A DNA stretch of 64,000 nt from Pistricoccus aurantiacus (GCF_007954585.1 NZ_CP042382.1:2170001-2234000); one strand, 5' to 3'; shown: positions 51,951 through 60,615, counted from the first letter of the stretch. The notes: generated by a model not told the origin, from the sequence alone. Translations and numbers: made by a program.

Positions 51951-53174
51951 TTATACATAGAAGTCCAGTTCTTCCTGATGCTTGAGCAGGTCGCGCATGG
52001 TATGCGGATCCTCGCCGAAGAAATAGATCAGCCCCCAATGGGTGCCGAAAGCGGTGCGTTTGGTCACCGTCTCTTCCAGCGGCGGGGTAAGTTCATGGGA
52101 TTCGAAGTAGGGATGATCCTCGGTTTCCTCGGGCATTTCCAGCCGGCTGACCACGCGACGTCGCGGATAGACCCCGAAGCATCCCGCATGACCCTTGGCA
52201 TCCACCACTTCCCTGGGGAAGAAGGCAGTGATTTCCTCTTCAGTGGTCTTGGGGTCGAAGGACAGGATCAAGCCTTGATAGGCGTTGAAGCCGTAGGCAC
52301 GCTCAAGCAGCTCGAACACCTTGAAGCCCGGCGGACGATAGGCGACCTCACCGAAGTACATTTCTCCGTCGCTGGTGACGAAGTATTCCGGATGAATGAA
52401 GCCGAATTCGATATCGAAGGTCTTGATCAGCTTTTCGATCTGACGGGTGATCGCTTCACGGTATTTCTCGAGCTCCGGCGTCGCGGGCACGAACACGGAA
52501 TAGCCCAGCGTCACGTATTCCGAGATATTCAGAAAGCGAATCTTGCCGTCGTGAACCCATGCTTCGACCGCGAATTCCCAGCCGTCCAGGTGGGACTCCA
52601 TCAGTACCGGGAATTCTTCCTCCGGGATCGAGTCGATCTCGTCCGGGGTGCGGATGACCCGGTGACCCAGACACCCCGCCTTGTCGAAGGCCTTGAGGTG
52701 GATCGGGTCATTGGGGTCGCCGTCGAGCTTCAGCAGCGTCTGGTTGACCCGCTTGAGAAAGCGAATGACGTCACCTTTGTCGTGAGCTTCCTCGAAAATA
52801 CCCACGCGGATACCGCCCAGCTGAGCGCGGCGTTTCATCAATGCCTTGTCCCGCAACAGCAGCGCCTGTCCGTAGAGCCGCGGGTTGTCCATCAGCACCG
52901 AGTTGATGGCACCGGCCCATTCCACGGTTTCCTCGAAAAGGGGAATGGCGACATCCACGCCCATTTCCTTGAGAGTTTCGGCGATTTCCATGGAGCGGTC
53001 GTTGAGCCGCTCGAAGTTCCAGGCGAGATAGGGAATATCGTGCTGCTTGCAATAATCCTCCGCCCAGTCCGGGGCTACGACCACGTAGCGCCGATCGAAG
53101 TTTTCCGCTGCCTCGACCGCGTTGAGACTCCAGCCAAGCAAGGCGATATATCCTTTGTTGGGATCTTTCTGCAT
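51951..53174 (-). CDS. ATP-grasp domain protein
   Basis: A 407-aa ATP-dependent carboxylate-amine/thiol ligase-like protein. N-terminal Rossmann-like domain (GYIALLGWSLNAVEAAENFD), central MKRRAQLGGIRVGIFEEAHD with ATP-binding Lys region, then metal/ATP residues in EEEFPVLMESHLDGWEFAVE, DIEFGFIHPEYFVTSDGEMY and FGEVAYRPPGFKVFELLE (E...N/R Mg site, with Arg in place of the usual Asn). ATG 53174 chosen, AAAGGA seven nt upstream; an ATG six nt earlier is too near the RBS. First gene of a unit with the 675-aa protein and tlyA. Substrates unknown. Confidence 0.82.
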   Translation of the reverse strand: MQKDPNKGYIALLGWSLNAVEAAENFDRRYVVVAPDWAEDYCKQHDIPYLAWNFERLNDRSMEIAETLKEMGVDVAIPLFEETVEWAGAINSVLMDNPRLYGQALLLRDKALMKRRAQLGGIRVGIFEEAHDKGDVIRFLKRVNQTLLKLDGDPNDPIHLKAFDKAGCLGHRVIRTPDEIDSIPEEEFPVLMESHLDGWEFAVEAWVHDGKIRFLNISEYVTLGYSVFVPATPELEKYREAITRQIEKLIKTFDIEFGFIHPEYFVTSDGEMYFGEVAYRPPGFKVFELLERAYGFNAYQGLILSFDPKTTEEEITAFFPREVVDAKGHAGCFGVYPRRRVVSRLEMPEETEDHPYFESHELTPPLEETVTKRTAFGTHWGLIYFFGEDPHTMRDLLKHQEELDFYV

Positions 53175-53256
53175 GGTCATTTCCTTTCAGGGAGTGTTTG
53201 TCCAACTTACCGTCTTAAGCATAGTCTGAATAGTCGTGATCACGAATCGAGCAGGC

Positions 53257-53285
53257 TTGCGAGGGTCGAAAGGCGCTGTTATAGT
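53257..53285 (+). promoter_or_regulatory. Candidate sigma-70 promoter upstream of 4.5S RNA
   Basis: TTGCGA (53257-53262), 17-bp spacer, TATAGT (53280-53285), pointing toward the SRP RNA, about 105 bp before its 5' end; a leader would have to be processed, or a nearer promoter exists. Confidence 0.4.
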
Positions 53286-53397
53286 GCCGTCGCTCTCGCG
53301 GCAAGTGCTTGAACGGACTGTCCTTGCACGGTTCAATGCGGTGAGAACTTAAAAAAATCGGTTATCGTTGAGACAGCATTTCATAGCCGAATGTTAT

Positions 53398-53511
53398 GGT
53401 GGCCCTTGTCGGTCCTCCCGCAACGCGATACTGCAAACCCCGCCAGGCCCGGAAGGGAGCAACGGTAGTGGTGGATGCGTGTGCCGGGATGTGGCTGTCA
53501 GGGGCCGCCTC
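53398..53511 (+). ncRNA. ffs: Signal recognition particle 4.5S RNA
   Basis: Contains the conserved SRP domain IV sequence (CAGGCCCGGAAGGGAGCA, GGAAG tetraloop and symmetric/asymmetric loops), the 5' TCCTCCCGCAACGC and 3' GCGTGTGCCGGGATG stretches as in E. coli ffs, and a closing helix GGTGGCCC (53398) with GGGCCGCC (to 53509). Ends are approximate by a few bases. Binds Ffh to target membrane proteins. Confidence 0.93.
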
Positions 53512-53562
53512 CATTTCCAGGAAGCGATCGCCGTTCCATGTATCTGCCAATAGGGACGGGTA

Positions 53563-53850
53563 ATGGTCATGACGGAAGAATCGGTTCGCCACAATACAGC
53601 GAAGTCTCGCTACGAACTGGAAGTCGATGGCATGCTTGCCATCGCTACCTATTGGCGTGAAGGCAATATAATGACCTTCGATCACACCTTTGTGCCGCCG
53701 GCGCTCGAAGGTCGAGGCATCGGCTCCAGGCTTGTCGCCGGCGCGCTCGACGATGTGCGCCGCCAGGGTCGCAAATTCGTGCCCACCTGCAGCTTCGTCG
53801 TCGCCTATGCCAAACGACACCCAGAAACCCAGGATCTCCTGGCCGTTTGA
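53563..53850 (+). CDS. Small GNAT-type acetyltransferase (YjdJ-like)
   Basis: A 95-aa protein of the compact GNAT group: YELEVDGMLAIATYW, MTFDHTFVPPALEGRGIGSR (acetyl-CoA P-loop GRGIGSRL), GRKFVPTCSFVVAYAKRHPE. The tiny size with conserved Cys after the P-loop is characteristic; substrates are mostly unknown. Start could be ATG 53563 or 53569; RBS is weak for both. It lies 51 bp after ffs. Confidence 0.8.
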   Translation: MVMTEESVRHNTAKSRYELEVDGMLAIATYWREGNIMTFDHTFVPPALEGRGIGSRLVAGALDDVRRQGRKFVPTCSFVVAYAKRHPETQDLLAV

Positions 53851-53915
53851 TCGCGGGGCTGGTCGTTTGATCGCGGGAAGAGTACTGCCGCGCTGTCTTG
53901 TATCCGGTCAGAGCG

Positions 53916-54197
53916 CTAGGCCAACAGATAAAGCATCGCAATCGTGCCCAATGCCGCCATGGCCAGTGCCAGCAGGTCCTCCTTCAACTGGGCGTTGTAA
54001 AACGATGCGCCAAGCTGCAGGAAGCCAAGGCTGGCCAGCATGGCGATCGTCAGTAAAGCGCTCTGGATGGTGGCGGTCAGGAGCATTGCGCCGCTCAACA
54101 GCACCAGTATCGCGATGGGCAAAAGACGGATCTTTTTCGAGGATCGACGCTTTTCTCGATTGGCCGATGAGTCGATGGGCTGAGCAAGCACCGTCAT
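53916..54197 (-). CDS. Small two-helix membrane protein
   Basis: A 93-aa protein: a basic N-terminal tail (SANREKRRSSKKIR) followed by two hydrophobic helices (about 29-50 and 55-90). No family recognised. ATG 54197 with AAGGAGA upstream; 17 additional upstream codons rejected. A PmrA-box-like site lies 54 bp upstream, suggesting membership of the local PmrAB-like regulon. Confidence 0.65.
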   Translation of the reverse strand: MTVLAQPIDSSANREKRRSSKKIRLLPIAILVLLSGAMLLTATIQSALLTIAMLASLGFLQLGASFYNAQLKEDLLALAMAALGTIAMLYLLA

Positions 54198-54250
54198 TCG
54201 TATTCTCCTTGACGTGAAGTAAAGCCGGCTTGTCAGCCTAGTTAGCATTT

Positions 54251-54267
54251 CTTAAAGAAAACTTACG
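54251..54267. promoter_or_regulatory. Weak PmrA-box-like site
   Basis: CTTAAA-GAAAA-CTTACG: two CTTAAG-like half-sites 11 bp apart, the second with two mismatches, upstream of the small membrane protein gene (minus strand). Confidence 0.4.
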
Positions 54268-54283
54268 GATTGACTTTTCTTCG

Positions 54284-55999
54284 CTATTTTTCCTTCAAGG
54301 TTGTCGGTGCGATGAAAAGTGGCGCGGCATTAGCGTCTCCCTGGCAGGCGTCGAAGGCGATACCGGGCGCCAGGGTCCAATACTCACCGTTTTGATGGCC
54401 CATATCGATCACCTGGGGGTCGTCCAGGCATTCGATTTCTTCGGCATTATCCCGCTCGATCAGCATCCAACGCTTATCCGGTGCCTGTTCGAGCCAGGCA
54501 TAGGCGCGCTTCAGTTGCGCCTCCAGCGGGGTGTGATAGCCAAAATGCACGCTGGGCTGGCGGGCCTGCAGCAGAAACTCCTCGCCGAATGCCGGCAGGG
54601 CCAGCCAGGCGTCTTGGCCGGTCTGTTCGACAACGCGTTGCATCATGCCCCGGGGGGAGCGGGTATCGTTCATCTGCAGGTAGGCATCCGTCGACCACCA
54701 GCCCCAGAAGATCACGAACCAGAGCCCCAGCGCCGCAAGCCCACCACGGACACGCAGCCAGGCGAGCAGGGCGATGGCGGCGCAGCCGAGCAGACTCCAG
54801 CCCAGCCAGGGTGTGACCTGATACCGAACCGACAATTGCGCAAGAGCGGGCAGGCCCAGGGCGCCCAGGATGCCGGCGGCAAGAAAAATGCCCCCCAACG
54901 CGACAAGCACCAAGGTGCCCAGGCGGTTAGGGCCGATCTTGCCTAGCAGACCAGGGAACAGGGGCGCCAGGGCCAGTACCAGCAGTGGAATGGTGGGCAA
55001 GACATAGACCCCGCGTTTGCCCGGCGACCAGGAGAAGAACACCAGAATGGCGGTGATGCCGAATAGCGGCATGACAATTTTCGCATCGCCACGCCGCAGA
55101 CGCCGCCACCAGGCGGGTAGCACCCAGGGCAGCAGGAGCACCAGCGGCATCCAGGCCCAGGGCAGCACCTCGACCAGGTAGTAGTACCAGGGCTTGAGAT
55201 GATGCCAGGCGCTGGCGTAACGCTCCCCGGTCTGCTTGAAGAGGATATTGTCCCGATAGGCGGCCAGGCTGGGATCATCACTCAGGCTGGTGATCAGGAT
55301 CATCGGCACCGCCCATAGAAGGAGCGTGCCGAGCAGGCAACCCAGCCCCAGGAGCAACGTTTTCATCTCCAGGCGCGTGGCGTGTCCTTGTCTGGCCAGC
55401 CACCACCAGGCCGGCAGCATCAGCAACGGTAGAAAGCCCACGCCCTTGGTCAAGATGCCCAGACCCATGGCGATACAGGCGAGATACCACCAGCCCCTGG
55501 AATCCCCCAGCAGCGCATGACGCATCAGCCCGTAGGCGCCCAGGGTGACGAAGAACGTCAGCAGCATGTCGATCTGCGCGGCCTTGGCCTGCAGCACGAA
55601 CTGCAGGGTGGTCAGCAGGGCGAGCCCGGCGAGCATCGCGATGCGCTGACCATATAGTCGCCGAGTCAGGTCGACGATCAGCGCCAGGGTGCCGAGGGCG
55701 GCAAGCAGTGACGGCAGCAGGAAGCCCAAGCGCACCGAGCCGGTGGCCGCAATACCTAGCGCGGTGGCCCACATATAAAGCGGCGGTTTATCCGGATACA
55801 GTTCGCCTCCCCGGTGGGGTAGCCAGAGCTGGCCGGTGCGCAGCATTTCCAACGCATTGAGAGCGAAGCGCGGCTCGTCCGCGGGCCAGGGGTCCCGCAG
55901 GCCGATGCCAAGGGCGAGAAACGCACAGGCGAAAACGCCGAAGCCCAGCCATTGCCAGCGCGTCAATGGGGCATGCAGATAATTCGGGCGATACAGCAT
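54284..55999 (-). CDS. ArnT-like GT39/GT83 membrane glycosyltransferase
   Basis: A 571-aa polytopic protein with about 12 helices. Typical ArnT/PMT features: the first periplasmic loop DPWPADEPRFALNALEMLRT (acidic Asp/Glu motif for lipid-phosphate-sugar), PHRGGELYPDKPPLYMWATA, KGVGFLPLLMLP, YRDNILFKQTGERYASAWHH and a C-terminal periplasmic domain. It probably moves a sugar from undecaprenyl phosphate to lipid A or another surface acceptor. Last gene of the operon GT2, LAB_N, ArnT-like. Confidence 0.85.
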   Translation of the reverse strand: MLYRPNYLHAPLTRWQWLGFGVFACAFLALGIGLRDPWPADEPRFALNALEMLRTGQLWLPHRGGELYPDKPPLYMWATALGIAATGSVRLGFLLPSLLAALGTLALIVDLTRRLYGQRIAMLAGLALLTTLQFVLQAKAAQIDMLLTFFVTLGAYGLMRHALLGDSRGWWYLACIAMGLGILTKGVGFLPLLMLPAWWWLARQGHATRLEMKTLLLGLGCLLGTLLLWAVPMILITSLSDDPSLAAYRDNILFKQTGERYASAWHHLKPWYYYLVEVLPWAWMPLVLLLPWVLPAWWRRLRRGDAKIVMPLFGITAILVFFSWSPGKRGVYVLPTIPLLVLALAPLFPGLLGKIGPNRLGTLVLVALGGIFLAAGILGALGLPALAQLSVRYQVTPWLGWSLLGCAAIALLAWLRVRGGLAALGLWFVIFWGWWSTDAYLQMNDTRSPRGMMQRVVEQTGQDAWLALPAFGEEFLLQARQPSVHFGYHTPLEAQLKRAYAWLEQAPDKRWMLIERDNAEEIECLDDPQVIDMGHQNGEYWTLAPGIAFDACQGDANAAPLFIAPTTLKEK

Positions 56000-56018
56000 G
56001 AAAAAGGACCCTTGACGG

Positions 56019-56297
56019 TCAGGAAGCCGAACGGCGCTCTTGCGACTCCCGGCGCAGCAGCATCAGGTTGCGTGCGTAGATGAACAAGCCCGCCGCCTGC
56101 CCCAGGATAAACACCGGGTCCCGGCGGTAGATGGCATAAGCGAGCAAGGTGGCGCCACCGCCCAGGCTGAAGAACCAGAAGGCGATAGGAACCACGCTGC
56201 GTTTTGCCCGCTCGCTGGCCAGCCATTGCACGATGAAACGGGCGCTGAAGAGGCCTTGTCCAACAAAGCCAACGATCAGCCAGAGCGTTGCGGTCAT
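56019..56297 (-). CDS. LAB_N-domain membrane protein
   Basis: A 92-aa three-helix protein matching the lipid-A-biosynthesis N-terminal domain: LWLIVGFVGQGLFSARFIVQ, WLASERAKRSVVPIAFWFFS, LGGGATLLAYAIYRRDPVFI, LGQAAGLFIYARNLML. Similar small proteins sit next to GT2/ArnT-like genes in many gammaproteobacteria. A part in lipid-linked sugar handling is inferred from context. ATG overlaps the GT2 stop by 4 nt. Confidence 0.88.
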   Translation of the reverse strand: MTATLWLIVGFVGQGLFSARFIVQWLASERAKRSVVPIAFWFFSLGGGATLLAYAIYRRDPVFILGQAAGLFIYARNLMLLRRESQERRSAS

Positions 56298-57067
56298 GAT
56301 ACCTCCTGCCGGCGGATAGCCTGCCGATCCGGCTCGGCGTTTTCCGCTTCAGGCGCGACTTCCAGCGAGGCCGGCAGACTGCATCGCCGCTGCAGCCATA
56401 GCACCCCCAGCATATCCACCAGGCCGACCCAAAGCCGGTCGTGCAGACCGTACTTCGATTGACCGGCTCGGCGCGGGCGATGGTTGACGGATACGGACCG
56501 GCAGCGCCCGCCCTGGGCCTGCACGAGGGCGGGCAGGAAGCGGTGCATGTGATCGAAATAGGGCAGGGTCAGAAAGGCGTCGCGACGGATCAGCTTGAGC
56601 CCGCAGCCGGTGTCCGGGGTCGCGTCCTTGAGCAGCGTGGCGCGTACGCGATTGGCGGTGCGCGATGACAGGCGTTTCAGCCAGCTGTCCTGGCGTGCTA
56701 TCCGATGGCCGGCGATCAACGCGAGATCGCTATTCATTGCGACGTTCAGTAAGCGGGGGATATCCGCCGGATCGTTCTGGCCGTCGCCATCCAGGGTTGC
56801 CAGCCAGTTGCCCCGGGCGTGCCAAGCCGCCTGCCACAGCGAGGTACTCTGGCCGGCGCTTTCGAGATGACGTAGGGGACGCAAGCGAGCATCGACGGTT
56901 GCCCGCTGGCATAGCAACGGCCAGGTCGCGTCGCTGGAGCCATCGTCCACCACCAATATCTCGTAAACGGTTCCAGTCAAGGCGGCGGCGATCTCATCCA
57001 GCAGGCCAGGCAGGTTGTCGGCCTCATCCTTGGCGGGAATGATGACCGATAAGTGGAGTTGCCGCAT
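56294..57067 (-). CDS. GT2 polyprenyl-phosphate glycosyltransferase (DPM1/ArnC-like)
   Basis: A 257-aa cytoplasmic GT-A enzyme: SVIIPAKDEADNLPGLLDEI, ILVVDDGSSDATW, LATLDGDGQNDPADIPRLL (DxD), AGHRIARQDSWLKRLSSRTA, DTGCGLKLIRRDAF, HRPRRAGQSKYGLHDRLWVG. The set is that of dolichol/undecaprenyl-phosphate mannose or glucose synthases; the C-terminal membrane helices of ArnC are lacking. It makes the lipid-linked donor for the ArnT-like enzyme in the same operon. A PmrA box lies 50 bp upstream. Confidence 0.9.
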   Translation of the reverse strand: MRQLHLSVIIPAKDEADNLPGLLDEIAAALTGTVYEILVVDDGSSDATWPLLCQRATVDARLRPLRHLESAGQSTSLWQAAWHARGNWLATLDGDGQNDPADIPRLLNVAMNSDLALIAGHRIARQDSWLKRLSSRTANRVRATLLKDATPDTGCGLKLIRRDAFLTLPYFDHMHRFLPALVQAQGGRCRSVSVNHRPRRAGQSKYGLHDRLWVGLVDMLGVLWLQRRCSLPASLEVAPEAENAEPDRQAIRRQEVS

Positions 57068-57117
57068 ATTGACGATCCTTCAACAGGTTGGGCGGAAATA
57101 TACAGTGCATGACTTTG

Positions 57118-57134
57118 CTTAAGGTTTTCTTAAG
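57118..57134. promoter_or_regulatory. PmrA-type box in divergent promoter region
   Basis: CTTAAG (57118-57123), GTTTT, CTTAAG (57129-57134): exact tandem half-sites with 11-bp phasing as known for PmrA/BasR. It is also part of a larger inverted repeat TTTGCTTAA / TTAAGCAAA (57114-57138). Placed between the GT2 operon and the response-regulator gene, able to control both. Confidence 0.75.
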
Positions 57135-57176
57135 CAAACAGGTCAATACTCGGAAGACTCTTGACGAGGATAGACG

Positions 57177-57839
57177 ATGCGCGTGCTACTGATAGAGGAT
57201 GACCCGCTGCTTGGGGATGGTGTCAAGGTTGCCCTGCAGCGCCAGGGCTATGTAGTGGACTGGTTCTGCCGAGGTCGCGAGGGCCTTGCCGCCTTGACGA
57301 ATGAAACCTTCTCGGCGTTGATACTCGATTTGGGGCTGCCAGATATCGATGGTCTTGAAGTGCTCAAGCGCGTGCGTATTCAAAGCCGTTTGCCGGTGCT
57401 GATCCTGACCGCTCGGGATGCGGTGGATGATCGCATCCGCGGGCTGGACGCTGGGGCGGACGACTATGTGCTCAAGCCTTTCGATCTTCAGGAGCTGCTG
57501 GCTCGCCTGCGGGTGATTACCCGGCGCGCCACCGGACACGCCGCGAGCAAGCTGCAGCTTGGCGAGCTGCTGATCGATGATGCCAGCCATCGAGTGTGCT
57601 GGCGCGGCCAGGATATCAAGCTGGGGCGGCGGGAATACGCGCTATTGTTGGAGCTGGCGTATCATCCCGACAAGGTGCTGTCGCGCCCGCGGCTGGAAAG
57701 TCTGCTGTATGGCTGGGGAGAGGAAGTGGAATCCAACGCCCTGGAGGTTCACGTGCACCATCTTCGCAAGAAGCTCGACAAGCGTTTGATCGTCACCGTG
57801 CGCGGTATCGGCTACCGTCTAGACAGCCAGGCAACATGA
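57177..57839 (+). CDS. PmrA/QseB-like response regulator
   Basis: A 220-aa OmpR-family regulator. Receiver: acidic pair EDD near residue 8, phosphoacceptor Asp51 in ALILDLGLPDIDG, Thr in LILTARD, Lys in YVLKPFDLQEL. C-terminal winged helix: LGRREYALLLELAYHPDKVL, ESNALEVHVHHLRKKLDKRL and TVRGIGYRL. The sequence pattern and the CTTAAG box upstream point to the PmrA (BasR) group. Overlaps the sensor gene by 3 nt. Confidence 0.92.
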   Translation: MRVLLIEDDPLLGDGVKVALQRQGYVVDWFCRGREGLAALTNETFSALILDLGLPDIDGLEVLKRVRIQSRLPVLILTARDAVDDRIRGLDAGADDYVLKPFDLQELLARLRVITRRATGHAASKLQLGELLIDDASHRVCWRGQDIKLGRREYALLLELAYHPDKVLSRPRLESLLYGWGEEVESNALEVHVHHLRKKLDKRLIVTVRGIGYRLDSQAT

Positions 57840-59251
57840 TTTCGATACGTCGCTATCTGGTTCGTACCCTGGCGATCACCCTGGTGCTGATCAGCCTGCT
57901 ATCCTCCATCGCGGCGTATTTGATTTCCGAACACGAGCTTGAAGAAATCCTCGACGCCCAGCTTAGCCTGGAAGGACGTATTATTGCCGCGTTTCTACCG
58001 CCTTCACCGGATATCGAAGCGTATCGCGCGCTCGCCCAGCGTCTAAGCCAGCCAGACCATCCGGCGCTGCTAAATGGTGACCGGAAATTCGACGAGGCGG
58101 CGCAGCGAACGACTGGCGTGCTCTATCATCATGAAGAGCAGAAGATAAGCCTGGGCTTCTGGGATGCCCAAGGCACGCCCCGCCTGCTGGGGCCGCGTTG
58201 GCATGAGTCTTCCGCCTTTCCCGCGCCTCAGGAGGAAGGCTTTCGCTGGGTGGATTATGACGGCGAGCGTTGGCGAGTCTTCAGCCTGTTCGACAGCGAT
58301 AGCGATACCTGGGTACGTATCGGCCTCAAAAAGGGCTTCAGGCAGGAAATTGTCGAGCGCATCGCGATCAATCATCTCTGGCCGATGCTGCTGCTGATGC
58401 CGTTGGCGCTGTGGTTGATGACACGGGTGATTCGTCGCGGCCTGAGTCCCATCGAGCAACTATCCCGACAGGTGCGTGATCGCGATCATACGGATCTGAG
58501 TCCCATCCATCTGTCCGTGCCCCGTGAGTTGAGCGAACTGCATCGCGCGCTTAATGCCTTTATCGCCAGGCTCGGCGAAACCCTGGAAAAGGAGCGTCGC
58601 TTTACCGCGGACGCCGCCCACGAACTGCGCACCCCCTTGGCAGGCTTGAAGATCCAGCTGGACAACGCCATCGGCGGCGAAGTGGCAGCGCTTGCCAAGG
58701 CGAGGATGGGCATCGAACGGCTGCAGCGGGTCGTCGAGCAATTGCTGGTGCTGGCACGAGTGGATCAAGGTCAGCCGCAGGGCGTCGAGAAGATCGACCT
58801 GCGGGCCCTCGTTCAAGAGCTGGCGGCGGAACTCTGGCCGCTGGCCGAGGCGCGAGGCCAGACGCTGGAAATCACCAAGGCCGAACACGCCTCCATGCGG
58901 CGATTCCATGTGATGGCCAATGCCACCGAGCTTGGGATCCTGATACGCAATCTGCTGGACAACGCCCTGCGCTACACGCCGGACGGTGGCCGGGTCGCGG
59001 TATCCCTGGAGCAAACGCCACAAGGCCCGCGTTTGATCATCCGCGATACCGGTCCCGGCATTCCCGAGGAGATGCTCGGCAAGGTAACCGAGCGCTTTCG
59101 CCGCGCCGCCTCGCAACGCACCACCGGCAGCGGCCTGGGGCTCGCCATCGCCGTAGCGTTGGCGAAGCGACAACAGGCCAACTTGATATTGCGCAATCAC
59201 GAGCAGGGCGGGCTTGAAGTCAGGCTTGAGTGGAAGAGCGCTACTTCGTGA
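57836..59251 (+). CDS. PmrB/QseC-like sensor histidine kinase
   Basis: A 471-aa kinase: TM1 at about 10-32, periplasmic sensor about 33-175, TM2 about 180-202, HAMP, then DHp with AAHELRTPLAGLKIQLD (phospho-His at about residue 262), and ATPase boxes NLLDNALRYTPDGG, DTGPGIPEEM, TTGSGLGLAIA. The sensor region has only scattered acidic residues and no obvious ExxE iron site, so the signal is unclear. ATG 57836 overlaps the regulator's stop; the open frame upstream is out of phase with the regulator and is spurious. Confidence 0.92.
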   Translation: MISIRRYLVRTLAITLVLISLLSSIAAYLISEHELEEILDAQLSLEGRIIAAFLPPSPDIEAYRALAQRLSQPDHPALLNGDRKFDEAAQRTTGVLYHHEEQKISLGFWDAQGTPRLLGPRWHESSAFPAPQEEGFRWVDYDGERWRVFSLFDSDSDTWVRIGLKKGFRQEIVERIAINHLWPMLLLMPLALWLMTRVIRRGLSPIEQLSRQVRDRDHTDLSPIHLSVPRELSELHRALNAFIARLGETLEKERRFTADAAHELRTPLAGLKIQLDNAIGGEVAALAKARMGIERLQRVVEQLLVLARVDQGQPQGVEKIDLRALVQELAAELWPLAEARGQTLEITKAEHASMRRFHVMANATELGILIRNLLDNALRYTPDGGRVAVSLEQTPQGPRLIIRDTGPGIPEEMLGKVTERFRRAASQRTTGSGLGLAIAVALAKRQQANLILRNHEQGGLEVRLEWKSATS

Positions 59252-59424
59252 TGGATCAGCGCGATCCTGAGGTGACTCGGGTATGAATACATAGAGTGCG
59301 AAATGAGGCACCTTGGCCAGCGTGACTGTCCAGTTCGGCGCTTTAAAGTACTTTGATACCCGCCACGGTTTAGCCTCCGGCCTTCTACACTCCAAAGGCA
59401 ACCTTGAGTGCTGGAGCGCCAACA

Positions 59425-60615
59425 ATGGATCACACCGCCTATCGACATGCCTTGGCCGCTGAGCTACACGGCAGTGAGTTACCCTTTCCCGAAGCCGAGT
59501 TCGCCGCGCGCCGCCAGAAAGTGCGGGACGCGATGTCGGCCGCAGGGTTGGATGCGTTGCTGCTTACCGATCCGGCGGATATCTACTACCTGACCGGCTA
59601 CCATACCTTCGAGGTCTCGGTGCATGCCTGTCTGGTGTGCGCCATGGATCGGTTGACCCTACAGGTTCCATCCATCGAAACCGGGCCGGCGGTGGTCACG
59701 GCATCCGTCGACGAGGTGCTGGGTTATCACTGGGAGTGTCTCGATGAGGTCATCACGCCGCTCTGCGATGTGCTGGCGAACTATCGTTGCATTGGTATCG
59801 ATGGTTGGAGCGCCGGACTCCGCCACGAGGTGATCATTCGGTTGCAGGCGCGATTGAGCGTCGAGCGCTTTCAAGAGAGCGGGGCCTTGCTCGATCACAT
59901 TCGTATCGTCAAATCATCGCTGGAGCTCAACTGCCTGCGCGAGAGTGCACGGATTACTGCGACAGGCATTCGAGCCGCGCTGCGCGTCATTCGTCCTGGT
60001 GTCACCGACAATGTCATCGCCGCCGAAGGTGCTCGGGCCATGTTGGCGGCGGGCAGCGAATTCATGAGTATGCAGCCTATCGTTACCGCTGGGCGGCGCA
60101 TCAGTATTATTCACGTCAATCACAAGCGGTTCACCATCGACCAAGACGAGCCGGTGTTCCTGGAGTTTGGTGCCGCCTATCAGCGCTATACGGCACCGAT
60201 GATGTGTACCGCGGTGGCGGGGCGCGCCAGCGACGAGATGCGCGTCCTGCGCGATCTTTGCCGTGAGCTGTTCGAGACGCTATGCGCGGCGATGCGCTCG
60301 GGTAACCGATTCAGCGAAGCCGCCCTGGCCGCCGAGACCCTGCTGGTACCCTGGCGTGAGCAGATATTCTTCTCCGGGGTGTTTGGTTATGCGGTGGGAG
60401 CGCAGTTTCCGCCGAGCTGGGTCGAGGGGAGTGGCTATATCGCTCGCAGCCAGCACGCTATCTTCGAGACTAACATGGTGTTTCACCTGCCGATCTGCCT
60501 GCGGTTGCCGGGCCGGTGGGGCATCGGTATCAGCGACACGGTCGTGGTGACGCCAGCTGGGGCGGTGCCGCTGACCAATAACAGCTGGCAGTTGCAGGAG
60601 ATGCCAACGGCTTGA
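59425..60615 (+). CDS. M24-family metallopeptidase-like protein (DoeA-like)
   Basis: A 396-aa protein with the creatinase N-terminal domain (DALLLTDPADIYYLTGYHTF) and the pita-bread domain: SSLELNCLRESARITATGIR, MQPIVTAGRRISIIHVNHKR, PVFLEFGAAYQRYTAPM, GVFGYAVGAQFPPSWVEG. The usual metal ligands (two Asp, one His) are replaced (Glu, Ala, Tyr), as also appears to be so in ectoine hydrolase DoeA-type members. It may therefore cleave a non-peptide amide. ATG 59425 with GGAG ten nt upstream; TTG 59404 rejected. Monocistronic. Confidence 0.75.
   Translation: MDHTAYRHALAAELHGSELPFPEAEFAARRQKVRDAMSAAGLDALLLTDPADIYYLTGYHTFEVSVHACLVCAMDRLTLQVPSIETGPAVVTASVDEVLGYHWECLDEVITPLCDVLANYRCIGIDGWSAGLRHEVIIRLQARLSVERFQESGALLDHIRIVKSSLELNCLRESARITATGIRAALRVIRPGVTDNVIAAEGARAMLAAGSEFMSMQPIVTAGRRISIIHVNHKRFTIDQDEPVFLEFGAAYQRYTAPMMCTAVAGRASDEMRVLRDLCRELFETLCAAMRSGNRFSEAALAAETLLVPWREQIFFSGVFGYAVGAQFPPSWVEGSGYIARSQHAIFETNMVFHLPICLRLPGRWGIGISDTVVVTPAGAVPLTNNSWQLQEMPTA

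Noticed and set aside
51939-53312. Plus-strand frame of 457 codons
   Set aside because: Antisense shadow of the ATP-grasp gene.
53316-53345. TTGAAC ... GTTCAA inverted repeat before the 4.5S RNA
   Set aside because: Short arms and no regulator nearby; could be chance.
57596-57835. Upstream extension of the sensor kinase frame
   Set aside because: Lies inside the response-regulator gene in another phase; the overlapping ATG at 57836 is the normal start.
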